64,000 nucleotides of DNA from Streptomyces sp. CB00455 (lineage in GTDB: Bacteria; Actinomycetota; Actinomycetes; Streptomycetales; Streptomycetaceae): the NCBI RefSeq assembly GCF_001905445.1, contig NZ_LIVQ01000007.1, positions 390,910-454,909 of the forward strand. Direction: 5' to 3'. Below the pieces are notes generated by a model that did no database searches, was not told where the DNA came from, and worked only from the letters and a program-made list of their open reading frames with translations. The position numbers and the translations under genes were made by a program. Of the stretch, positions 27,475 to 36,434 are shown in pieces. Every line of letters starts with the position of its first letter. The stretch's first letter is position 1.

Positions 27475-28214
27475 CTAGGCCGTTTCCTTCGGATCATCTG
27501 ATCGTTGGTTGATGTGTGTCGTTGACTGACGCGCAGTGGGCGCGGGTCGAGCCGTTGCTACCGGAGCGGACACCGAGGCGGGGCGGGCGATGGCGGGATC
27601 ACCGGCAGGTGATCGACGCGATCGCCTTCAAGTACCGCACCGGCACTCCGTGGATGGACCTGCCCGAGCACTTCGGCTCATGGAAGGGCGCCCACAACCG
27701 CCTGCGCATGTGGGCCGCGGACGGCACCTGGGCAAAGGTCTTCACCGCGCTGATCGCCCAGGCCGACATCGAAGGGGACCTCGACTGGGTCGTCGCCGTC
27801 GATTCCACCATCGTCCGGGCTCATCAGCACGCCGCCGGGGCCCGTCAAAAGGGGTTCCGGCCGGCGACCCGCCGACCATGCCCTCGGACGGTCCCGCGGC
27901 GGACTGACCACGAAAATCCATCTGGCCGCCGACAGCCGTTGCCGACCGTCGGCGCGGGATCCGGGCGGTGATCCCACAGCCCTCCGACCAGGCCGCCAAC
28001 CGCAAGCGTCTCGGCAGCCGCGGCGGCAGGCCACCGGCCTTCGACCGCGAGGCCTACAAGCAACGGAACACCGTCGAACGCTGCATCAACAAGCTCAAGC
28101 AATGGCGCGGCCTGGCCACTCGCTACGACAAGACCGCCACCATCTACCTCGCCGGACTCCACCTCGCCGCCATCTTCATCTGGTCAGCGAGATGATCCAA
28201 AGGAAACGGCCTAG
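27475..28214 (+). mobile_element. IS5-family-like element with internal deletion
   Basis: Imperfect terminal inverted repeats: the left end reads GGCCGTTTCCTTCGGATCAT from 27478, the right end is the reverse complement with one mismatch, ending 28211. Both ends are bounded by CTAG (27475-27478 and 28211-28214). It is inserted in the IS1182 remnant. It carries one broken transposase gene. Confidence 0.75.
27516..28195 (+). pseudogene. IS5-family transposase, frameshifted and internally deleted
   Basis: GTG 27516 opens VSLTDAQWARVEPLLPERTP, then AIAFKYRTGTPWMDLPEHFG and WVVAVDSTIVRAHQHAAGAR (first catalytic Asp). A shift near 27850 continues as RSRGGLTTKIHLAADSRC. About 60 residues holding the second Asp are deleted near 27950. 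The frame resumes as IPQPSDQAANRKRLGSRGGR and ERCINKLKQWRGLATRYDKT (catalytic Glu region) to TGA. Non-functional. Confidence 0.85.
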
Positions 28215-28410
28215 CCGCCCCGCCCCCGTTACCCCATCGAGTGTGCTTGCACGGCATCTCGCCGCAGGTGCTGGGAGGCCTGGTGGTCGTCAGCCGTGAG
28301 GTGAAGCCCGAGTTCCCGTTGATGCCGGTAATCTTCGGTTGACATCAGCGGAGCATGCCGTCGCGCCGCGCTTTCGGTACGCCAGGCGGGATCAAGGGGA
28401 GGGAGTCAGC

Positions 28411-29133
28411 GTGGGTGAGGACACATCTCTCGATCTTGCGGCTACGGTCGAGCGGATCGTCTCTCTGGCCGAACGGGCCGGACGCGAGCGGGCCGACGTA
28501 CTGCGTATCGAGGGGGAGGGCGGGCTGTCGTACGCCTCGGGGCTCCCGGTCCAGGACGTCGAAGCGTTGCTGCGCGGTGAGCCGCTCCCGTCCGCCGCGA
28601 CAGGGGGTGGCCCCGTGGATCCGGTAGAGGAGCGTCATCGGCAGATCGTCGCAAGGATCCTGTTCTTGAGACGAACTCGCCTGAGGACGCTTGAGGGCGG
28701 CGGCCGCATTGGCTACACGCTCGCGGAGATCGCGGCGGGGGCAGGTACGAGTGCGCAGTGGCTCGACAAGATGATCAAGACGGGGAAGGCGCCGAACCTC
28801 GACCATGCGGCCGGGATCGCTGCCTTCTTCGGGGAGCGGATCGAATTCCTGGTGGATCCGCCGGCGAGGGCCCTGGACCGGGTGCTACAGCAGATTCACA
28901 TGGATCTCCTGGAGCGCACGGTGGAGCGCCAGGACAAGGACCTCGCGGCCCTCAAAGAGGCCGATCCCACCGGGTACCTGAGGTCCGAGCTTGGGATTGT
29001 CGGTTACGCGGCGCGCGCTCTGGCAGATGTGCCGGAGGACACCGCCCAGCCCATCATCGCGCTCATCGAGTCCATCGCGAGGCGCTCGCGCGAGGAACGC
29101 GCGCGGGAGAATCGGGCGGACGCGGATAGTTAG
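28411..29133 (+). CDS. XRE-like helix-turn-helix regulator of an ImmA/MAB_1171c operon
   Basis: GTG 28411 follows a GGGGAGGGA site; 240 residues. The centre (about 115-155) carries a Cro/CI-like helix-turn-helix with an extended form: YTLAEIAAGAGTSAQWLDKM and ITGK-like KTGKAPNLDHAAGIAAFFG. A long helix-rich C-terminus (LLERTVERQDKDLAALKEAD) follows. In Streptomyces this family regularly precedes an ImmA/IrrE metallopeptidase and a MAB_1171c membrane protein, exactly the order seen here. It likely controls the operon and may be the substrate of the peptidase, by analogy with ImmR/ImmA of ICEBs1. Confidence 0.78.
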   Translation: MGEDTSLDLAATVERIVSLAERAGRERADVLRIEGEGGLSYASGLPVQDVEALLRGEPLPSAATGGGPVDPVEERHRQIVARILFLRRTRLRTLEGGGRIGYTLAEIAAGAGTSAQWLDKMIKTGKAPNLDHAAGIAAFFGERIEFLVDPPARALDRVLQQIHMDLLERTVERQDKDLAALKEADPTGYLRSELGIVGYAARALADVPEDTAQPIIALIESIARRSREERARENRADADS

Positions 29134-29256
29134 CTGCCCGTGGCAGATTGACCGGTGTGGGTCACGGCCTCGGGGAGACTACGGCCACCTGTTGTTGGTA
29201 TGGGAAAGGACGTTTCGGGGTGCCGGTACGTCCACGGAGGGGACAGGGGGGACGCG

Positions 29257-29802
29257 GTGGGAATCTCCCGCGACATGAAGCGTCATCGTGACGAATTAGT
29301 AGCCGCCGTAGGCGTGGGGGCGGACGGTCGGGTCCAGGATGGACCGGACGCGCTGCTGCGGAGGATGTGCTCGTACCTGACCGATAGCGGGGGGCGGGAG
29401 GTGCGACTGATGTTTGAGCCGTTTCCCCCCGACACGGTCAGCGGGCTCTGGCTCGACATGGGTGACCACGACCTGATCGTCGTAGAGGCGAACACTTCGC
29501 CTCTGCACCAGATCGTGATCATGGGACATGAACTGTGGCACCGCAAGGAGGGACGTTGCGGTCATCACGGCAGCGCCGCGGGGGCGGTAGCCGCCGCGCG
29601 CATGCTCGGCGATCGGTGGAGGGTCGAGGACGCCGTTGCCCACGTTGCCGCGCGAACGAATCCCGACCAGGACGAGGAACGGCGGGCTGAGAGGTTCGGC
29701 CACATGCTGGCCGCCAAGCTCCGGCCATACCTTGACGGCAGTGTCGGGGGCAGACCCGCCGACGGTGTAGCCGGCCGGATTTGGGCGTCACTGGAAGGAT
29801 GA
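29257..29802 (+). CDS. ImmA/IrrE-family metallopeptidase-like protein
   Basis: A 181-residue protein from GTG 29257; ATG 29275 (MKRHRDELVAAVG) is an alternative. The zinc motif is HELWH within VIMGHELWHRKEG, with a downstream acidic helix (NPDQDEERRAERFGHMLAAK) supplying the third ligand. ImmA/IrrE proteases cleave cognate XRE repressors on a stress signal. It is followed with an ATGA overlap by the membrane protein, so the three genes form one unit. Target and trigger unknown. Confidence 0.82.
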   Translation: MGISRDMKRHRDELVAAVGVGADGRVQDGPDALLRRMCSYLTDSGGREVRLMFEPFPPDTVSGLWLDMGDHDLIVVEANTSPLHQIVIMGHELWHRKEGRCGHHGSAAGAVAAARMLGDRWRVEDAVAHVAARTNPDQDEERRAERFGHMLAAKLRPYLDGSVGGRPADGVAGRIWASLEG

Positions 29803-31055
29803 CCGTGGACGAGGGCGTCAATAACTACATGGCGGCCGCCGTTATCGGTGTGGTCCTGCTGGCCAAACTTCCCGCGCTGATGCGGGGGTGGCGCAGGCCG
29901 ATGGTCCGCGGCGTGAATGGGTTGCTCGCCCTGGGCGGGGCCGCGCACGTGTTCTCCGCGCCGCCCACTATCGTGGCGCTCAACCGGTTCACCGGAATCA
30001 GCAACTTTTCGGCGCCGCTGGTGTACTGCATCCTGGCGGCCTACTCATGCACCAGCTTGGTGCTGATGGAGAACTGGCGCGCGGACTCGACAGCCGATAC
30101 CCGCACGCGGCGCCGCATCCGCGTCTGGACGTGGACCTGCTGCCCGGTTGCCGCGGCCATCGTGGTCTGCTTCTCCCTGGGGGAGGCACCGGTCGAGCGG
30201 ACCAAAGACTTCGACACCTACTATGCGACCACCCCCTACATCCGCGAAATGATTGTCCTGTACCTGCTCACGCACACCGTCACGGCCTGCGCCACGGCAG
30301 TTCTGTGCTGGACATGGGCGCGGCGCATGCGCCAGCAGGTTCGGGGAGCACGGGATACCCGTGCGTCCGTGACCGTCCGATCCCTGCGGATCGGGCTGTC
30401 CTTCCTGATTTTCGCGTTCCTGGCCAACACCGCCTTCGGCGTGCTCAAGCTCGGAGCCGTCCTACGTCGCTGGTCGGGAGGCGACTGGGACGCGCTGAAC
30501 GAGGTCGCGCAACGCTTCATCCCCTTCAACGCCATTGCGAGCATGATCGGGTTCCTGCTGCCGGTGTTCGCGCCGTGGCTGATAGAGCGAGTGTGGCGCC
30601 CGTGGTGCGCCTTCGCGTCCCTCGGACCACTCTGGCGAACAGTCCGGTCGCCCGACGACGCCAAGGGGAGGCGCGCTCTTGCCGCCGCGCCTTGGCGTTT
30701 CAGCCCCGAGCAGTTGCTGGTGTACCGCATGACGGGCATCCGCGACGAGATGCTGAGACTGCGTGCCTACTGCGACGATGACGTGCGCGAGGACGCTCGG
30801 CGTGAGGCGGCGGAGCGAGGCGCAGACGAGGGGGATGCGGTGGTCCTCGGCCTCGCGGCCATGTTCCAGGCCGCGGCTGCCGACCGTGCCCGCAGGACAC
30901 CAGTGGGAAGGGAGCAAAGTACCCGGGCGGCGGCCGCGTTGCTGGCGGCCGAGTCCGGGCAGCGCGAACTCATGACCCGGATGTCCCGGGCCATGAAGAC
31001 GTGGCGAAGTCCGCGGCCCGCCTCCGCGTCGCTGGGGCCGGCCGGAGCCCGGTAA
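29799..31055 (+). CDS. MAB_1171c-type multi-pass membrane protein
   Basis: ATG 29799 overlaps the peptidase stop. The 418-residue protein has about seven membrane helices in the first 270 residues (MAAAVIGVVLLAKLP, FSAPLVYCILAAYSCTSLVL, CCPVAAAIVVCFSLG, VLYLLTHTVTACATAVLCW, LSFLIFAFLANTAFGVL, AIASMIGFLLPVFAPWL). A cytoplasmic C-terminal domain of about 130 residues with RFSPEQLLVYRMTGIRDEML follows. It matches the family called MAB_1171c putative transporter. No transport activity has, to my knowledge, been shown; constant linkage to XRE and ImmA genes suggests a signalling or defence role instead. Confidence 0.8.
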   Translation: MTVDEGVNNYMAAAVIGVVLLAKLPALMRGWRRPMVRGVNGLLALGGAAHVFSAPPTIVALNRFTGISNFSAPLVYCILAAYSCTSLVLMENWRADSTADTRTRRRIRVWTWTCCPVAAAIVVCFSLGEAPVERTKDFDTYYATTPYIREMIVLYLLTHTVTACATAVLCWTWARRMRQQVRGARDTRASVTVRSLRIGLSFLIFAFLANTAFGVLKLGAVLRRWSGGDWDALNEVAQRFIPFNAIASMIGFLLPVFAPWLIERVWRPWCAFASLGPLWRTVRSPDDAKGRRALAAAPWRFSPEQLLVYRMTGIRDEMLRLRAYCDDDVREDARREAAERGADEGDAVVLGLAAMFQAAAADRARRTPVGREQSTRAAAALLAAESGQRELMTRMSRAMKTWRSPRPASASLGPAGAR

Positions 31056-31812
31056 CGAGGCAGCGGTCCCGGATGGCCGCCAACCCTGGCCGGGGCCCGC
31101 GGCGTCGGCGTAGAAGTGAACGGCTCTGTGTTGCTCCTGTGATGCCGTGCGGCGGCTGAACTGGGTAGCCTCAGGTGTGCGGTGCCGGGGGTTCGGTAGG
31201 GTCCTTTCGCGTCCGTCGTGTGTGGTGAAGCCGACTGCTCCTCGCGCTCCTGGAGCGCGGTGGAGGCCGCCGCGGCCAGGCACCGGGCGCAGGTTTTCCG
31301 CGCGCAGGCGAGAGCCACATCTTGAAGTCGCAGTCCTACTGCGAAAAGCAGCCGGCCTGACAGGCGCCACGCCGTCCGCGGCGAAGCCGCGTACCGGCCG
31401 GGTGGCTCGTACGACGGGCCGAGGCCTGTCTCCCGCCACATCCGTTACCGGTTTTTCGGCCCGTTCGCGCCCCAGGCCCTGGACCTCGGTGACCGCGCGA
31501 AGGCGTTGGAACGGCTCGGCGTCAACCGGCTCGCACGCCGCCGGCACCTGCGTCCTCACCGCAAGGTTCCTGTTTTTTGTGTTCGGAGCGCGTTTCGGCC
31601 CGCGTATCCGGCGCCCCCGCGCCCGCGGCACGAAGGCAGAGACTTTGCAGAGTGCGCGAGCAGTGACCGCGTATCAGGATACGAAGGCCGAGTACCGGGA
31701 CCCCGCGGAGCGGCTCGCGGACGCCCTGCCCCGCGCACCGCTACCGACGGACCAGGGTCCGTCGCCTGTCGAGGTCTGCCTGGCGTGCGCCGCCCTTCTC
31801 GATGCCGGCGTC
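31056..31812. other. intergenic with a possible gene fragment
   Basis: About 750 bases. The first 570 hold no recognised gene. From GTG 31663 a forward frame reads VTAYQDTKAEYRDPAERLAD, ALPRAPLPTDQG and VEVCLACAALLDAGVL, which has coding character. It then runs into the antisense of the next gene at 31813. It may be the 5' end of a lost gene. Confidence 0.35.
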
Positions 31813-32322
31813 CTACCTGCTGGTCCGGATCTCCATGAGGGTGAAGTCGCGCGTCTGCGGGTCGGTGCTCTCGCCCACCGATGTCCAGACGTCCTTCGGG
31901 ATGTCGAAGGACTGCTCCTGCGTGCCGGTGGTCATATCGATGTGAGCGGAGTATCCGCTGCTCTTGACGGTGTAGACGGAAGGGATCTCCAGAGCCAGGT
32001 ACCCCTTGGAGCCGGAGACCTTGAAGCAGACCCGTTCCACGTCGCGTGACCAGACCTCGAACAGCCCTGGTGTGCCGCACTCCGCGAGGACGATGTGGCC
32101 GTCACCTCGCTTGAGGACGATCTTCTTCTCGGCGAGGATCTTGTCGGCGTTGGGGTAGCCGAAGTCCTCGATGGCAAAGCCCGGGCCTTCCTCGGCTACC
32201 GACTGCATCGCGTGCGCTGCCGCGCCTCCCCCGCCCGCCGAGCTATCGACCGCCAGCCATGACAGAGCGCCAGCCGCGGCAACCACGGCCATCACGCGCA
32301 CGAATGTCCTGCGTTCCTTCAT
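31813..32322 (-). CDS. small exported protein, unknown
   Basis: A 169-residue protein from the ATG ending at 32322 (an ATG at 32337 would add five residues). Signal sequence: KERRTFVRVMAVVAAAGALS. The mature region is beta-rich (KKIVLKRGDGHIVLAECG, LFEVWSRDVERVCFKVSGSK, GYLALEIPSVYTVKSSGYSA) with two Cys. Not recognised. It is divergent from the large ALF protein gene, and the shared 545-base spacer is relatively AT-rich, so joint regulation is possible. Confidence 0.7.
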   Translation of the reverse strand: MKERRTFVRVMAVVAAAGALSWLAVDSSAGGGGAAAHAMQSVAEEGPGFAIEDFGYPNADKILAEKKIVLKRGDGHIVLAECGTPGLFEVWSRDVERVCFKVSGSKGYLALEIPSVYTVKSSGYSAHIDMTTGTQEQSFDIPKDVWTSVGESTDPQTRDFTLMEIRTSR

Positions 32323-32868
32323 TTTTTCCCCAAGCATGGATTGCCGGCTTCGCCGGAACAGGTGTGTGCTGCACAGGTGAAGGCCCGTTGCATATCCCAA
32401 TGGACGTAGCTGCACGGGCTGCTCCCTCGTGGAAGTCCCCCACTTCCAACGGGATCTTAACCGGACGGCCAGCAGATAAAGCAAGCTCATAAAACGCGGA
32501 TGACGGGGGATCGCGACGCATCGGCCGAGGCGCCCCACCGCGAGACAGAGTAAAAAGGCGTGGTGTGCATCACATCGCGTGCCCTTCAAGCGGCAGGACT
32601 CTATCCATAAGTGTCGTTACGTCCATATTTGCGGTGCTGAGCGGGGGGCGAATCGGCATCCAGCAGCATCGCAAACAACCACAGTTGATTTCGACTCAAC
32701 TCGCGTATGGATAAAGATGGTCGAGTCGCGTAGGGTGATGCTGCGCGCCTGCCGGGCACCGTCCGATCACCAGGATCCCGACACGTAAGACGCGGCTTCA
32801 TTCCTTGCTGCTCTGGACCGCACTGCATTGTTTTGTGGCGCGCCAGGCGCCGATAGCGAAGGACCGTT
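32323..32868. promoter_or_regulatory. AT-richer divergent promoter region
   Basis: 545 bases between two divergent exported-protein genes. A small hairpin (CCGGC TTC GCCGG) lies at 32343-32355 near the minus-strand start. Further on, CGACTC near 32693 and GAGTCG near 32722 form an inverted repeat around an AT-rich core (GTATGGATAAAGATGG). No gene is visible. Promoter elements were not placed exactly. Confidence 0.4.
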
Positions 32869-35800
32869 TTGGACACCATCTATTGGAGTAGGCGGCGCAT
32901 TCTCGGCGCCATCGCGGCCACCTCGGCCGTAGTCACCACTTCCAGCCTCGTACTCAATCCCTCCTCCGCCTGGGCGGACACACCTCCCGAGGACGATGCC
33001 CCTGACCCGTTCCTGCTGCCTGACACCGAGCGGGCCAAGGTCGTCAAGGCGTGGATGCTGGGCGGCAAGGCTGTACGGGCCGCTGCCGTGGCCGCGCTCA
33101 CCGGCACGGACGCCGACGTGCAGCGGTTCCTGAATGTCCAGCTCGCCGTGGAGACGGCGGAGGATAACCGGGTCGCCCTCATGAGCTCCCTCGCCGCAGG
33201 AGGCAAGGGCATCCGCCGGGATGCCGCCGCCGCGTTCGAGGCCGGCGACGCCGCGATCGCCGCGTACATCGCCGGCGGCTACCGTAAGGGCCTCCTGGAA
33301 GACCTGCGCGTGGGCGCTGCCATGGTGATGGCGGTGGGAGGCAAGGCCGTCAACCGTGCGGGCAACGCTGCCCTCAACGACGGATCCCAGGCCGGCCTGG
33401 AGAGCTTCCTCGACACGAAGCAGTACCCGGCGTGGCTGCAGGACATGCGCGTCGAGGTCACCACGCTCATGGCGAACGCCGGCCCCGAAGTGCAGAAGTA
33501 CGGTGACCGGGCCCTGTCCGGTACCGATGAGGACATGGAGTGGTTCCTGGAGACCGGCCAGCACATCGCCCGAGCCCGGGACCAGGAACGGACGAAGATC
33601 GAGGAACTCGTCGCCGTCGTCCAGCGGGAGGGCAAGCAGGCCGAGGACAAGACGAAACAGGCAGAGGAAGCCTCCGCCCGCGCCATCGAAGCCTCCGCCA
33701 AGGCCAAGCAGGCCGCGGAACAAGCCGCAGCCGAAGCCCAGGCCGCACAGAACGATGTGGCGAAGGCCGGCCAGGCAGCCCGCAAGGCCGGGGACGCGGC
33801 GAAGGGGGCCGCCAACTCGGCCCGGGTGGCCATCAACGCTTCTCATGCCGCCGTCCAGGCATCGCGCCGCGCCTCCAACGCGGCCGCAGCCGCCAGCCAG
33901 GCGGCCGCGAGCGCCGGCTCCGCAGCAGCCGCTGCGTACAACGCCGCGATCGCCGCGTCCAAGGACGCCGGCATGGCCGACGCCGCCAAGAGCGCTGCGG
34001 TGGCCGCTCGCAACGCCGCGGCCAGGGCGCGCGACGCGGCCCAGGCCGCCGGCTACGCCGCCGAGTCCTCGGTCCGGGCGGCCGGTGCCGGCGCCGCCGC
34101 CGCATCCGCCGCGCGCAACGCCTCTGCAGCCGCGAGCGCTTCCGCATCCGCCGCAACGTCCGCAGGAGCGGCGCAGGGACAGGCGGCCGAGGCCAAGCGC
34201 CAGGCGCAGATCGCCGGCGCGAACGCCACGATCGCCACCAACGCCGCAGGGACCGCACAGAGCCTGGCGAGCGCCTCCGCGGCAGCTGCGCGGACTGCCC
34301 GCGACCACGCGAACAGCGCTGCCGCACATGCGGACAAGGCCGCGGCCGCCGCTGAGTGGGCCGCCCAGTACGCGGGCCAGGCGGTGGACCACGCCAACAA
34401 ATCCACCCAGTTCGCCAACGAGGCAACCAAGGCGGCCGACCTCGCCACCGAGGCCGTGGCACAGGCTGTCACGGTCGAGCGCACCGCCCGCGAGGCCGAA
34501 TGGCAGCGCCTCGACCAGGAGAAGCAGCGGGCCATCGAGGAGATGCGCCAGCTCCTCCAGGAAGAAGCACGGGACCGGGCCGAGACCGATCGCAAGCGGA
34601 CGCAGGCCGAGCAGACCTCCCAGGAGACAAAGAACCTCATTGCCCAGGCAGAGTCCGCTCTCAGGGCCGGAGACACCACGACAGCGGCGGCACTCGGCCG
34701 GAAGGCCGCCGTCGTCCTTATGGGCTCACGCGGCTCCTGGTCGCAGGAGGCGGCGAGGTTCGCAGTCGCCGGCGGGGACGCCGATGTCCACGCGTGGATC
34801 GAGACCGACCGCCTGGTCGCCCAACGGCAGGACGACAGGGAATCCGTCCTCTTCGTTGCCAGGACCTCACCTGAAGCGGTGGCCGCCGCCGCGACCACGG
34901 CACTGGCGAGCTCGGACCCGGAGGCTGGGGCGAAGTTCCTCACCACCGGCGCGGTCAAGGCCGCAGCGACGGACAACCGGGTCATCGTCGCCCGCATCAT
35001 GAACGAGAACCTCGGACGCGCGGTGGCCAGCGCAGCCAGCGCCGCGCTGAGCGACGGGTCGGCCGAGGCGGTGTACGAATTCCTCTCCGGCGGTTGCGAG
35101 AAGGCACTGCGGGAGGACGACGGTGTCGCGACGGCGACCCTCCTGGGGACCGCAGGCCCCTACACGCAGGCCTTCGCGCAGGTGGCGATGGAGGGGCCCG
35201 CCTGGACACGACGCAACTTCATACTCAACGCCCAGTACAAGACCGCGCAGCTCGACCACGACTCTGCCACGCACATCGCGGCCATGCAGGGCACCATCGC
35301 TGGTGCCGCGAAGATCGCGAACAAGGCCCAGGAGGACGCCGCCCGCGCCCAGGAAGCAGCGGCCAAGGCCCGCGACGCCGCCGCGGACGCGGTGAAGTGG
35401 GCAGACAAGGCCAAGCAGGCGGCCGTGAACGCCGCCACCGCTGCCCGACAGGCCGCCGGGTTCGCCGACCAGGCCGAGCAGTCGGCCCACAACGCCCGGG
35501 TATCGGCCGACAAGGCCAAGCAGGCGGCTGCCGGCGCCCGCGGCGCGGCGCGTTCGGCAACCTACTCCGCCAACCGGGCGTTCGAGTCGGCGCGCAGCGC
35601 GGTCGCCTCCGCCACCTCCGCACAGGCATCCGCCGTCTCGGCGCGCGGCTCCGCCATCCAGGCCGGCCAGGACGCCCGTACGGCAGCGGCCGCCGCGAGC
35701 TCCGCACGGCAGATCGCGCTGGAGAAGCGGCAGGCGGAGGTTGCCGCGGCTGCCGCGAAGGCGGCCGAGGAGATCCGTACGGCAAAGGCTGCCGGAATCA

Positions 35801-36267
35801 ACCTGGCGGACGCGGCCGAGCACGACTCCGTGAAGACGGCAGAGACCAATACCGCGAAGGTATGGGCCCAGGCCTTCCACGAAGCGGCGATCAAGGGGGG
35901 GATGATCAGCATCGGCTTCTCCCTCGCCGGCGCGGGAGCCACACTCGCCGGGGTCACCGCTCCCGCCGCCCCCTTCCTCCTGGCTGCGAGCGGGTACGCC
36001 AGCGGCGCAACAATCGCCCTCGACGTGGCGGCCACCGTCAGCTACGGGATGGGCTACGGATGGAACAGCGCGGAGTTCAAAAAATCCCTCGCCCTCACGG
36101 GGCTCAGCGTCATCACCCTCGGCAAGGGCCGGCTGATCGAGAAGACCCTGCACTCCGTGCCGACCAAGGTCCTTTCCAGCAGGCTCCGGGACCGCTTCGA
36201 CGGCCTCTACGACGCGGGCAGCGAAGCCGCGACGACCATCACCAGTTGGCTCAGCGCCTCCCACTGA
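32869..36267 (+). CDS. giant ALF-repeat, alanine-rich coiled-coil exported protein
   Basis: TTG start at 32869 with a GAAGGA site seven bases upstream. The 1132-residue protein begins with a Tat-type signal (WSRRRILGAIAATSAVVTTS, cleavage near AWA-DT). Residues about 50-225 are ALF repeats (KVVKAWMLGGKAVRAAAVAA, GTDADVQRFL, GTDEDMEWFLETGQHIARAR). Residues about 230-590 form a long Ala-rich coiled coil. A second ALF block (about 620-800) and a second coiled coil (about 800-970) follow. The C-terminal 130 residues hold a hydrophobic glycine-rich segment (GMISIGFSLAGAGATLAG, LAASGYASGATIALDVA) and a tail ending ITSWLSASH. Such proteins often carry toxin tips; this tip is not a known nuclease. 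It heads the FG-GAP enzyme cluster. Confidence 0.85.
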   Translation: MDTIYWSRRRILGAIAATSAVVTTSSLVLNPSSAWADTPPEDDAPDPFLLPDTERAKVVKAWMLGGKAVRAAAVAALTGTDADVQRFLNVQLAVETAEDNRVALMSSLAAGGKGIRRDAAAAFEAGDAAIAAYIAGGYRKGLLEDLRVGAAMVMAVGGKAVNRAGNAALNDGSQAGLESFLDTKQYPAWLQDMRVEVTTLMANAGPEVQKYGDRALSGTDEDMEWFLETGQHIARARDQERTKIEELVAVVQREGKQAEDKTKQAEEASARAIEASAKAKQAAEQAAAEAQAAQNDVAKAGQAARKAGDAAKGAANSARVAINASHAAVQASRRASNAAAAASQAAASAGSAAAAAYNAAIAASKDAGMADAAKSAAVAARNAAARARDAAQAAGYAAESSVRAAGAGAAAASAARNASAAASASASAATSAGAAQGQAAEAKRQAQIAGANATIATNAAGTAQSLASASAAAARTARDHANSAAAHADKAAAAAEWAAQYAGQAVDHANKSTQFANEATKAADLATEAVAQAVTVERTAREAEWQRLDQEKQRAIEEMRQLLQEEARDRAETDRKRTQAEQTSQETKNLIAQAESALRAGDTTTAAALGRKAAVVLMGSRGSWSQEAARFAVAGGDADVHAWIETDRLVAQRQDDRESVLFVARTSPEAVAAAATTALASSDPEAGAKFLTTGAVKAAATDNRVIVARIMNENLGRAVASAASAALSDGSAEAVYEFLSGGCEKALREDDGVATATLLGTAGPYTQAFAQVAMEGPAWTRRNFILNAQYKTAQLDHDSATHIAAMQGTIAGAAKIANKAQEDAARAQEAAAKARDAAADAVKWADKAKQAAVNAATAARQAAGFADQAEQSAHNARVSADKAKQAAAGARGAARSATYSANRAFESARSAVASATSAQASAVSARGSAIQAGQDARTAAAAASSARQIALEKRQAEVAAAAAKAAEEIRTAKAAGINLADAAEHDSVKTAETNTAKVWAQAFHEAAIKGGMISIGFSLAGAGATLAGVTAPAAPFLLAASGYASGATIALDVAATVSYGMGYGWNSAEFKKSLALTGLSVITLGKGRLIEKTLHSVPTKVLSSRLRDRFDGLYDAGSEAATTITSWLSASH

Positions 36268-36434
36268 CCCGATGGACGGCCGGACCGCCGGCAAGGGGTG
36301 GCGCGCCGCCGCCGCCCTTCCTTCCCGGCGCCGCGCCTGTGGCCGTGGCGGCCGTACCTCAGACACCACGCGCCGATCCCTGGTCGGCACCCCCGTACAC
36401 ATCCCGTGCCGGGGCCCAGCTCCGAAGGAATATC

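Noticed and set aside
32767..36402. Two long minus-strand frames opposite the ALF gene
   Set aside because: Caused by the Ala-codon-rich repeats of the ALF gene; products are Gly/Arg-rich without signatures.
35094..36434. N-terminal extension of the pseudoprotease overlapping the ALF gene
   Set aside because: The signal peptide and ribosome site place the start at 36435; the extension is shadow sequence of the ALF coiled coil.
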